Positions 57,054 to 64,000 of a stretch of 64,000 bases of DNA are shown here, piece by piece (position 1 is the first letter of the stretch; every line of letters begins with the position of its first letter). The notes under the pieces were generated by a model. That model made no database searches and was not told the origin of the DNA. It saw only the letters and a program-made list of their open reading frames with translations. This stretch comes from Streptomyces sp. RKAG290 (GTDB taxonomy: Bacteria; Actinomycetota; Actinomycetes; Streptomycetales; Streptomycetaceae): assembly GCF_023701695.1 (NCBI RefSeq), contig NZ_JAJOZC010000001.1:4897894-4961893 (forward strand), in the 5' to 3' direction. Both the position numbers and the translations under genes were made by a program.

Positions 57054-57065
57054 AAATTCCACGGC

Positions 57066-57098
57066 CCTCCGCGCGGACGCTGCCGCTCCGCGCGGAGG
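57066..57098 (+). terminator. Strong hairpin between mreB and mreC
   Basis: CCTCCGCGCGGA and TCCGCGCGGAGG flank a nine-base loop. It begins 13 bases past the mreB stop and ends 54 bases before mreC. It is followed by ATCGTTGATATAC rather than a T-run, so it may be a partial terminator, processing signal or stabiliser of mreB mRNA. Confidence 0.6.
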
Positions 57099-57151
57099 AT
57101 CGTTGATATACAGGCACGAACATTCCTACGAGGAAGGCACGGCCGCCGCAC

Positions 57152-58198
57152 GTGAGGGACACACGAGAGAGCCGGCTGCTCCTGGTGCTGCTGATCGCCA
57201 TCGCTTTCGCACTGATCACGGTGGACATCCGCGGCGGCGAGGAGTCACCGGTGGACGGCGCCCGGCAGGCCGCCTCCACGGTCTTCGGACCTGTGGAGAA
57301 CGGCGTCGCGTCGGCGGTGGACCCGGTGGGCAACGCCATAGGGGCGGTACGCGCCTCCGGCGCCCGCCACGACAAGATCGCCGCGCTGGAGCAGCAGAAC
57401 GCCGCGCTGAAGGCGAAGCTCGGCAGTGACGACCAGAACCGCAGCCGGGTCCGCGAGCTCGACAAGATGCTCAAGAAGTCGGCCGCCGGCCAGTACGGCA
57501 TCAAGGCCGCCGAGGTCATCGCCATAGGAGCGGCCCAGGGCTTCTCCTGGACGGTCACCATCGACGCGGGCTCCAAGGACGGTCTCAAGCGGGACATGAC
57601 CGTTCTCAACGGCGACGGACTCGTGGGCAGGGTGACCACCGTGGGACCGGACACCGCCACGGTGCTCCTCGCCAACGACCCCGACTTCACCGTCGGCACC
57701 CGGATGGAGTCCACCGACGAACTCGGCTTCGCCACCGGCCAGGGCTCGCGTCCGCTCGCCGTCCAGTTCCTGAACGGCAAGGCCAAGGTGAAGAAGGGCG
57801 ACCGCCTGGTCACGTTCGGCTCAAGCAAGGACAAGCCGTTCGTGCCCGGCGTACCGGTCGGCGAGGTGGTCCGCGTCGACCCGTCCGGCGGCGCCCTGAC
57901 CCGAACGGTCTACGTCCGTCCGTATGTCGGCTTCACCAAGCTCGACATCGTCGGCATCGTCGTCCAGGCCCCGCGCGAGGACCCCCGCGACACGGTCCTG
58001 CCGAAGAAGCCGGCCAAGGCCGCCAAGCCGAAGCCCACCCCGACGGTCACCGTCACCATCTCGCCCAACGGCGACCTCGTGGACACCAACGGCAACGTCG
58101 TGGGGAACATCCACGAGAGCGCGAACCCCAGCGGCAGCCCGAGCCCGAGCGGGAACGCCACACCGAACGCCGACAACGCGGTAAACGAACAGAGGTAG
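57152..58198 (+). CDS. mreC: Rod shape-determining protein MreC
   Basis: The 348-residue bitopic protein starts from a GTG. An N-terminal membrane helix (residues 8-25, LLLVLLIAIAFALITVDI) is followed by a coiled coil (about 65-110, KIAALEQQNAALKAKL) and the extracytoplasmic MreC beta domains (about 115-285, with IDAGSKDGLKRDMTVLNGDGLVGRV). The C-terminal 60 residues are Pro/Ser/Asn-rich and disordered. It links MreB inside to PBP2 outside the membrane. mreD starts 12 bases after it. Confidence 0.94.
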   Translation: MRDTRESRLLLVLLIAIAFALITVDIRGGEESPVDGARQAASTVFGPVENGVASAVDPVGNAIGAVRASGARHDKIAALEQQNAALKAKLGSDDQNRSRVRELDKMLKKSAAGQYGIKAAEVIAIGAAQGFSWTVTIDAGSKDGLKRDMTVLNGDGLVGRVTTVGPDTATVLLANDPDFTVGTRMESTDELGFATGQGSRPLAVQFLNGKAKVKKGDRLVTFGSSKDKPFVPGVPVGEVVRVDPSGGALTRTVYVRPYVGFTKLDIVGIVVQAPREDPRDTVLPKKPAKAAKPKPTPTVTVTISPNGDLVDTNGNVVGNIHESANPSGSPSPSGNATPNADNAVNEQR

Positions 58199-58209
58199 AG
58201 CTGATCCCC

Positions 58210-58875
58210 ATGCGCGTCAACCGGACTCTGCTCTCCATCGCCCTGGTCGTGATCGCCCTCGTCGTCCAGGTCTCCGTACTCGCCCGGCTCCAGCTCCCCG
58301 GCGCCGTGCCCGATCTGCTCCTCATGGTCGTGCTCGGGCTGGCCTTCGTCTACGGGCACGTCAGCGGCGCCCTGATCGGCTTCGGGGCGGGGCTCCTCGC
58401 CGACCTGGCACCGCCCGCCGACCACGCGGCCGGCCGGTACGCCCTGGTCCTCTGCGTCATCGGCTACCTCGCCGGACTGGCCAGGCCGGAGAACGGCCAG
58501 CTCAAGTCGGCCTTCGTGCCGATGGCCGCGGTCGTCGCCGCGGCGATCGGTTCGACCCTGCTGTACGCGGGAGTCGGCGCCCTCGTCGGCGACACGGCCG
58601 CCCGCCACGTGGGTCTGGGCAGTCTGCTGTTCACCGCGGCCGTCTACGACCTGCTCCTCGCCCCGTTCACCGTGCCCCTGATCATGGCAATGGCCAGACG
58701 CACCGTGAACGACCCGCTCACCGAGTCCTCCTCCGGCGGCAGCGACGCCGCGGCGGGCTGGCTCGCGGCGGGCACCGGGCTGCGGATCGGCAGCCAGCGC
58801 GGCGGTCTGCGCATGAAGGCCGCCCGGAACCGGGCAGCACGCGCCGGACGGATCAAGGGAGTCAAGCGACTGTGA
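58210..58875 (+). CDS. mreD: Rod shape-determining protein MreD
   Basis: The 221-residue membrane protein has five to six helices (TLLSIALVVIALVVQVSVLARL, then LLLMVVLGLAFVYGHVSGALIGFGAGLLADLAPP). The Gly/Asp-rich loop GFGAGLLADLAPP is characteristic. A basic cytoplasmic tail (RMKAARNRAARAGRIKGVKR) is longer than in rod-shaped bacteria. It is part of the elongasome-like spore-wall complex and sits between mreC and pbp2. Confidence 0.92.
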   Translation: MRVNRTLLSIALVVIALVVQVSVLARLQLPGAVPDLLLMVVLGLAFVYGHVSGALIGFGAGLLADLAPPADHAAGRYALVLCVIGYLAGLARPENGQLKSAFVPMAAVVAAAIGSTLLYAGVGALVGDTAARHVGLGSLLFTAAVYDLLLAPFTVPLIMAMARRTVNDPLTESSSGGSDAAAGWLAAGTGLRIGSQRGGLRMKAARNRAARAGRIKGVKRL

Positions 58876-58960
58876 GGCTGCATTTCCCGGGAGCCGCCCA
58901 CCGGGCTCCCAGCCGGGCCAACCCCCGTAACACCTGCCGGACCACCACCGGGGGCGCCCC

Positions 58961-61126
58961 GTGACCAACATTCCCGAGACCGGCCGGACCCAGCGGGTCC
59001 AGATCCGCCTCATCGTCATCCAGGTCCTCGTCTTCTCGCTGCTGCTCACCCTCGGCGGGCGCCTGTGGTACCTCCAGATCCGCAACGGCCAGGAGTACTC
59101 CGACGAGGCGAAGAACAACCACGTCCAGCAGGTCGTCCAGCCCGCCGCCCGCGGCTCCATCCTCGACGCGCGCGGCGTGCCCCTCGCCGACAACGAGACC
59201 CGCCTCGTCGTCTCCGCCAGCCGCACCGAACTGCTGAAGATGGACGACGACGGCAAGGGCGTCCTGACCCGGCTCGCCGACGTGCTCGACATGAAGCCCA
59301 AGGACGTCATCGACAAGGTCCGGCTCTGCGACGCGAAGACCCCGCAGCCCTGCTGGAACGGTTCGCCCTACCAGCCGATCCCGGTCACCGACGAGGCCAC
59401 CACCCAGCAGGCCCTCCAGATCCGCGAACGCGCCGAGGACTTCCCCGGCATCACGGCCGAGCCCACCGCCGTGCGCCGCTACGCCGCACCCGGCAAGGCC
59501 AACACCGCGCAGGTCCTCGGCTACCTCTCGCCCGTCACCGACAGTGAGATCACCAAGGCCCAGGACACCGACTCGCCGTACCTGCGCTCCGACCAGGTCG
59601 GCCGCTCGGGCCTGGAGCGCACGTACGACAAGGAGCTGCGCGGCAAGGCCGGCGTCACCCGCTACGAGGTCGACAACCTCGGCCGGGTCATCGGCGAGGC
59701 GAAGAACGACGAGGCGGAGCCCGGCGCCAGCGTCGTCACCTCCATCGACGCCCGGGTCCAGGCCGTCGCCGAGTACGAGCTCAACCAGGCCATGAAGACG
59801 GCCCGTACCGAGTTCGACACCAACACCGGCGAGAACTACAAGGCGGACTCCGGCGCCGTCGTCGTCATGGAGGCCAAGACCGGCCGGGTCGTCTCGATGG
59901 CCTCGCTGCCCAACTACGACCCCAACTCCTGGGTCGGCGGCATCTCCGGCAAGGACTACACCAAGCTCACCGGGAAGAAGTCCAACTTCCCGCTGCTGAA
60001 CCGGGCCATCCAGGGCCAGGCCGCCCCCGGCTCCATCTTCAAGGTCATCTCCTCGACCGCCGCGGTCAACGCCGGATACCCCTTCGACGGCAGCTACCCC
60101 TGCCCGAGCTCGTACTCCATCGGCGGCCAGACCTTCAAGAACTTCGAGTCCCAGGGCTACGGCTCCATCTCCATCGGCCGCGCCCTCGAAGTCTCCTGCG
60201 ACACCGTGTACTACGGCATCGCGCACAAGGAGTGGCAGAAGGACGGCGGCAACAACCCCAAGAAGAAGCCCAACGACTGGTTCTACAAGACCGCCCACCA
60301 GTTCGGCCTCGGCAAGGAGACCGGCATCGACCTCCCCAACGAGGTCACCGGCCGCGTCCCCGACCGGGAGTGGAAGAAGAGCTTCGCCAAGGCCAACCAC
60401 GACGCCTGGTGCAAGCAGGGCAAGAAGAACGGCACGTACGTCGAGAAGATCTCCTACGAGAACTGCCTCGAAGGCGACAAGATGCGCGCCGGTGACTCCG
60501 TCAACTACTCGATCGGCCAGGGTGACACCCTCGTCACCCCGATCCAGATGGCGACCATCTACGCGGCCATCTCCAACGGCGGCACCCTCTACGACCCCAC
60601 CGTCGGCAAGGCGATCGTCAGCGGTGACGGCAAGTCCGTCGAGGAGATCGACCCCAAGTCGCACGGCAAGCTGCCCTTCACCCGCAAGACCCGCAACGAA
60701 ATAGACCAAGCCCTCGCGGGTGTCGCGACCCGCGGCTCCGCCGCCTGGCGATTCGGCGGCTGGCCGCAGGACAAGATCCCGATGCACGCCAAGACGGGCA
60801 CGGCCGAGGTCTACGGCAAGCAGACGACCTCGTGGTTCGCCACGTACACCAAGGACTACTCGATCGTCATGACGATCTCCCAGGGCGGTACGGGCTCCGG
60901 CGCGTCCGGGCCCGCCGTGCGCAACATCTACAACGCGCTCTACGGTCTCGACGCCGCGGGCAAGCAGGACCTCAAGAAGGCCCTGCTGCCGACGCCGCAG
61001 AAGTCCCTGCCGAAGATCCAGCCGGACGGTTCCATCGACACCCCGGACATCAAGCCGTACGACCCGAACTCGCAGAAGCCGCCGGCCGCGCAGGCGCTCG
61101 CCGCGATCGTGGGGAGGCGCGACTGA
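58961..61126 (+). CDS. mrdA: Penicillin-binding protein 2 (class B transpeptidase)
   Basis: The protein has 721 residues from a GTG start. One N-terminal membrane helix (about 17-37) is followed by the pedestal/dimerisation domain (about 60-240, PAARGSILDARGVPLADNETR) and the transpeptidase domain. The active-site serine is Ser358 in SIFK (358-361), the second motif is SCD (412-414), and KTG is at 611-613. It cross-links peptidoglycan outside the membrane. An insertion around 450-510 contains several Lys/Asn and Cys residues (DAWCKQGKKNG, ENCLEG). It overlaps rodA by one base in TGATG. Confidence 0.95.
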   Translation: MTNIPETGRTQRVQIRLIVIQVLVFSLLLTLGGRLWYLQIRNGQEYSDEAKNNHVQQVVQPAARGSILDARGVPLADNETRLVVSASRTELLKMDDDGKGVLTRLADVLDMKPKDVIDKVRLCDAKTPQPCWNGSPYQPIPVTDEATTQQALQIRERAEDFPGITAEPTAVRRYAAPGKANTAQVLGYLSPVTDSEITKAQDTDSPYLRSDQVGRSGLERTYDKELRGKAGVTRYEVDNLGRVIGEAKNDEAEPGASVVTSIDARVQAVAEYELNQAMKTARTEFDTNTGENYKADSGAVVVMEAKTGRVVSMASLPNYDPNSWVGGISGKDYTKLTGKKSNFPLLNRAIQGQAAPGSIFKVISSTAAVNAGYPFDGSYPCPSSYSIGGQTFKNFESQGYGSISIGRALEVSCDTVYYGIAHKEWQKDGGNNPKKKPNDWFYKTAHQFGLGKETGIDLPNEVTGRVPDREWKKSFAKANHDAWCKQGKKNGTYVEKISYENCLEGDKMRAGDSVNYSIGQGDTLVTPIQMATIYAAISNGGTLYDPTVGKAIVSGDGKSVEEIDPKSHGKLPFTRKTRNEIDQALAGVATRGSAAWRFGGWPQDKIPMHAKTGTAEVYGKQTTSWFATYTKDYSIVMTISQGGTGSGASGPAVRNIYNALYGLDAAGKQDLKKALLPTPQKSLPKIQPDGSIDTPDIKPYDPNSQKPPAAQALAAIVGRRD

Positions 61127-62316
61127 TGGCCGGCTTCTCCGTCCAGCGCTACGCCCCCGAACGGTCCGCCTGGGGCCGGCTCACCGCACGCGACTCCGTG
61201 GTCCGCCGGCTCGACTGGCCGCTGCTCGGCTCGGCGATCGCGCTCTCCTTCATCGGCTCGCTGCTGGTCTACTCGGCGACCCGGGGACGCGACTCGCTGA
61301 CCCACGGCGACCCGTACTACTTCCTCTTCCGGCACGCCCTCAACACCGGCATCGGCTTCGCCCTGATGGTCGGCACGATCTGGCTCGGGCACCGCACCCT
61401 GCGCGGAGCGGTGCCGATCCTGTACGGCCTGTCCGTGCTCCTGGTGATGGCGGTCCTCACCCCGCTCGGCACCACCGTCAACGGCGCCCACGCCTGGATC
61501 CTCTTCCCCGGCGGCTTCTCCCTTCAGCCCTCCGAGTTCACCAAGATCACGATCATCCTCGGCATGGCGATGCTGCTCGCCGCCCGCGTCGACGCGGGCG
61601 ACCAGCTGCACCCCGACCACCGGACCGTCGCCAAGGCCCTCGGCCTGGCGGCGCTCCCGATGGCGGTCGTGATGGGGATGCCGGACCTCGGCTCCGTGAT
61701 GGTCATGGCCGTCATCGTGCTCGGCGTACTGCTGGCCTCCGGCTCCTCGAACCGCTGGGTCTTCGGACTCCTCGGCGCGGGCACCGCCGGCGCCGTGGCC
61801 ATCTGGCAGCTCGGGCTGCTCGACGACTACCAGATCGCCCGGTTCGCCGCCTTCGCCAACCCGGCCCTCGACCCGGCAGGCGTCGGCTACAACACCAACC
61901 AGGCCCGCATCGCGATCGGCTCGGGCGGTCTCTCCGGCACCGGCCTCTTCCAGGGCACCCAGACCACCGGCCAGTTCGTCCCCGAGCAGCAGACCGACTT
62001 CGTCTTCACCGTCGCGGGCGAGGAACTCGGCTTCCTCGGCGCCGGACTGATCCTCGTCCTGCTCGGCATCGTCCTGTGGCGCGCCTGCCGCATCGCCCGC
62101 GAGACCACCGAGCTGTACGGCACGATCGTCGCCGCCGGAATCATCGCCTGGTTCGCCTTCCAGGCCTTCGAGAACATCGGCATGACGCTCGGGATCATGC
62201 CGGTCGCCGGGCTGCCACTGCCGTTCGTCTCGTACGGAGGGTCCTCGATGTTCGCCGTCTGGGTGGCCGTCGGACTGCTCCAGTCGATCAGGGTGCAACG
62301 GCCGATAACTGCCTGA
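61126..62316 (+). CDS. rodA: RodA/FtsW-family (SEDS) glycosyltransferase
   Basis: The 396-residue protein has about ten helices and polymerises lipid II as partner of PBP2. SEDS signatures are FPGGFSLQPSEFTKITIILGMA, MPDLGSVMVMAVIVLGVLLASG and the C-terminal GLPLPFVSYGGSSMFAVWVAVGLLQSI; the catalytic Asp of this family is probably in TVAGEELGFLGA or the preceding loop (QQTDFVF). The ATG overlaps the pbp2 stop in TGATG, coupling the two. It corresponds to the gene called sfr in Streptomyces. Confidence 0.95.
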   Translation: MAGFSVQRYAPERSAWGRLTARDSVVRRLDWPLLGSAIALSFIGSLLVYSATRGRDSLTHGDPYYFLFRHALNTGIGFALMVGTIWLGHRTLRGAVPILYGLSVLLVMAVLTPLGTTVNGAHAWILFPGGFSLQPSEFTKITIILGMAMLLAARVDAGDQLHPDHRTVAKALGLAALPMAVVMGMPDLGSVMVMAVIVLGVLLASGSSNRWVFGLLGAGTAGAVAIWQLGLLDDYQIARFAAFANPALDPAGVGYNTNQARIAIGSGGLSGTGLFQGTQTTGQFVPEQQTDFVFTVAGEELGFLGAGLILVLLGIVLWRACRIARETTELYGTIVAAGIIAWFAFQAFENIGMTLGIMPVAGLPLPFVSYGGSSMFAVWVAVGLLQSIRVQRPITA

Positions 62317-62367
62317 GCCGTTGCGGGCACCCTGCCCATCTGCGTACATCCCGTCTAAATTCGATCC

Positions 62368-63918
62368 ATGGCGGACACGAAGCGCGAGATCGAGCGGAAG
62401 TACGAAGCCACCGGAACCACCCGGCTGCCCGACCTGAGCCGGGTGGCCGGGGTGTCCGGCGTGGACCACCGCGGCGTCAGCGAACTCGACGCCGTCTACT
62501 ACGACACCGAGGGCCTCCGGCTCGCCGCCGACTCCCTCACCCTGCGCCGCCGCACCGGCGGGGACGACGCCGGCTGGCATCTCAAGTTCCCGGTCGCCTC
62601 CGGCATCCGCGACGAGATCCGGGCCCCGCTCTCCGACACCCTGCCGGCCGAGCTGGCCGAACTGATCCGCTCCCGGGTCAAGGACACGGCCGTCGTCCCC
62701 GTGGTCCGGCTCCGCTCCGTCCGCGACGTCCACCACCTGAGCGGCCCCGACGGCGCGCTGCTCGCCGAAGTCAGCGTGGACGCGGTCCGGGCCGAGCGGC
62801 TGCCGGGCGGCGGGAGCGCCGCCTGGACCGAGATCGAGGTCGAACTCGCCGACGACGGCGACCCCGCGTTCCTCGACGCCGTCGAGGCGCGGCTGCGCAA
62901 GGCCGGCGTGCGGCCCTCCGCGTCGCCCTCCAAGCTGGCCCGCGCCCTGGCCGAGACGGCCCCTAAGGAGAAGCAGGGGACGCGCCCGGGGAAGAAGGGG
63001 CGCAGCCACCGGCAGGGCGAGCAGGCCGCCCCGGACACCGCGGGCGACCACGTCCTCGCCTACGTGCGCTGCCAGGCCGAGGCGATCGTCGCCCTCGACC
63101 CTGCCGTGCGCCGCGGCCTCCCCGACTCGGTGCACCAGATGCGGGTGGCCACCCGCAGACTGCGCAGCGCCTTCAGGACGTACCGCAGGGTTCTCGACCG
63201 GACCGTCACCGAGCCGGTGGCCGAGGAGCTGAAGTGGCTCGCGGCCGAGCTCGGCGTCGACCGTGACCAGGAGGTCCTCGACAAACGCCTGCACAGCCGG
63301 CTCGACGGGCTCTCCCGCACCCTGGTCCTCGGCCCGGTCCACGCCAGGCTGCGGATCTGGTCCGTCGCCCGCCGTAGCGGCTCCCGCGACCGCATCGTCG
63401 CCGTGCTCGACTCCGGCCGCTACCTGACGCTGCTGCGGACCCTGGACGCACTCCTGGCCGGCCCGCCGCTGCTGCCCGCCGCCGCCCGGCCGCCCCGCAA
63501 GGCACTGCCGCGCGCCGTGCACAAGGACCACAAGCGGCTGACGCGCCGCATCGCGCACGCCCTGGAACTGCCACCGGGGCCGGAACGCGATCTCGCCCTG
63601 CACGACGCCCGCAAGGCGGCGAAACGCGCACGGTACGCGGCGGAGGCCGCCCGGCCCGCGCTCGGGAAGCCCGCCCGGAAGTCCGCCAAGCGGCTGAAGG
63701 CGCTGCAGAGCGTCCTGGGCGACCACCAGGACAGCGTGGTGGCCCGTGACGCCCTGCGCTCCCTCGCCGTACAGGCGCACACCGCGGGCGAGGCGTCGTT
63801 CACGTGGGGGCTGCTGTACGGGCACGAGACGGCTGCCGCGGCGGTACGGGAGCGGGAGCTGCCCGCAGTGTGGGCGCGGGCGTCCCGGGCGGATTTCAAG
63901 GCGGCGCGGGGACACTGA
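62368..63918 (+). CDS. CYTH and CHAD domain protein
   Basis: The protein has 516 residues. An N-terminal CYTH domain (about 1-205) has the ExExK motif in REIERKYE and a triphosphate-tunnel arrangement (LTLRRRTGGDDAGWHLKFP). A basic linker (about 210-225, KEKQGTRPGKKG) precedes a CHAD domain (about 235-515) with conserved His in VHQMRVATRRLRSAFRTY and LHDARKAAKRARYAAEAARP. CYTH proteins bind or hydrolyse triphosphates and CHAD domains bind inorganic polyphosphate, so a role at polyphosphate is likely. It lies 51 bases after rodA. Confidence 0.92.
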   Translation: MADTKREIERKYEATGTTRLPDLSRVAGVSGVDHRGVSELDAVYYDTEGLRLAADSLTLRRRTGGDDAGWHLKFPVASGIRDEIRAPLSDTLPAELAELIRSRVKDTAVVPVVRLRSVRDVHHLSGPDGALLAEVSVDAVRAERLPGGGSAAWTEIEVELADDGDPAFLDAVEARLRKAGVRPSASPSKLARALAETAPKEKQGTRPGKKGRSHRQGEQAAPDTAGDHVLAYVRCQAEAIVALDPAVRRGLPDSVHQMRVATRRLRSAFRTYRRVLDRTVTEPVAEELKWLAAELGVDRDQEVLDKRLHSRLDGLSRTLVLGPVHARLRIWSVARRSGSRDRIVAVLDSGRYLTLLRTLDALLAGPPLLPAAARPPRKALPRAVHKDHKRLTRRIAHALELPPGPERDLALHDARKAAKRARYAAEAARPALGKPARKSAKRLKALQSVLGDHQDSVVARDALRSLAVQAHTAGEASFTWGLLYGHETAAAAVRERELPAVWARASRADFKAARGH

Positions 63919-63968
63919 GCATCGCGGTACGCTGGGTGGTCATCCCTGCCGGCTCTCGAAAGTTCGCG

Positions 63969-64000
63969 ATGTCTGTCGATTCGGTCTTCCCACAGCTCGA
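63969..64000 (+). CDS. Start of a B12-binding radical SAM protein gene (partial)
   Basis: Only about ten codons are inside the window (MSVDSVFPQL). The same N-terminus opens the B12-binding radical SAM family often found just after CHAD/rodA genes in Streptomyces, so the identification rests on a short match and on position. No ribosome site is clear. Confidence 0.5.
   Translation, partial: MSVDSVFPQL

Noticed and set aside
60940-63915. 991-residue minus-strand open frame opposite rodA and the CYTH-CHAD gene
   Set aside because: It spans several genes with clear identities on the other strand and shows no motif; it arises from high third-position GC.

Overview
The window is a chromosomal segment of a Streptomyces or very close relative. 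The DNA is extremely GC-rich with strong third-position GC bias, GTG starts are frequent, Shine-Dalgarno sites are AAGGAG/GGAG-like, and the gene content and order are those of the conserved core arm: pepN, asd, sodF, rpiB, tig-clpP1-clpP2-clpX, valS-folC-ndk, mreBCD-pbp2-rodA. I saw no insertion sequence, CRISPR array, prophage or biosynthetic cluster.

Layout. 1-5.4 kb: a secreted GH84-like hexosaminidase (cut by the window edge), then a small repeat protein directly coupled to a malQ that carries a large repeat insertion, then a small membrane protein. 5.6-8.7 kb: EamA exporter, LysR regulator, allantoicase. 8.8-20.7 kb: two paralogous M1 aminopeptidases (pepN) flanking a DUF1203 protein, asd, a 1,101-residue secreted subtilase and an AbiEi-like protein. 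20.9-28.8 kb: thioredoxin-fold mycothiol-type reductase, DUF4240, a GPH transporter overlapping a PLP decarboxylase, APC permease, aldo/keto reductase, MOSC protein. 28.9-36 kb: O-methyltransferase, sodF with a Nur box, two AAT-type amino-acid permeases, bioY, FAD oxidase. 36-44 kb: rpiB, endonuclease VIII-like glycosylase, Eis-like acetyltransferase, SpoIIE-type phosphatase, cation/proton antiporter, HD protein, membrane acyltransferase, a small membrane protein and a broken oxidoreductase beside tRNA-Gly. 44.7-50.5 kb: tRNA-Pro, then the trigger factor/ClpP1P2X protein quality-control block and a Pro/Gln-rich membrane protein. 50.6-64 kb: valS, folC, DUF4233, ndk, the mreB-mreC-mreD-pbp2-rodA wall-morphogenesis cluster, a CYTH-CHAD protein and the first codons of a radical SAM gene.

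Functional themes. tig, clpP1, clpP2 and clpX form a folding and degradation unit with a ClgR-type operator ahead of clpP1. mreB to rodA is the lateral-wall/spore-wall synthesis machine, with a strong hairpin after mreB that may hold its expression apart from mreCD. sodF has a Nur box, predicting nickel-dependent repression. Several perfect palindromes (7492, 28842, 34312) look like operators of unidentified repressors.

Two housekeeping genes, asd and valS, each carry a single-base frameshift at the same kind of site (CCCC read as CCC before G). Assembly error is the likeliest cause. The most unusual biology I could support is the repeat-bearing small ORF plus repeat-expanded malQ, the CPWA active site in the thioredoxin-fold reductase, and the replaced catalytic Asp in the GH84-like enzyme.
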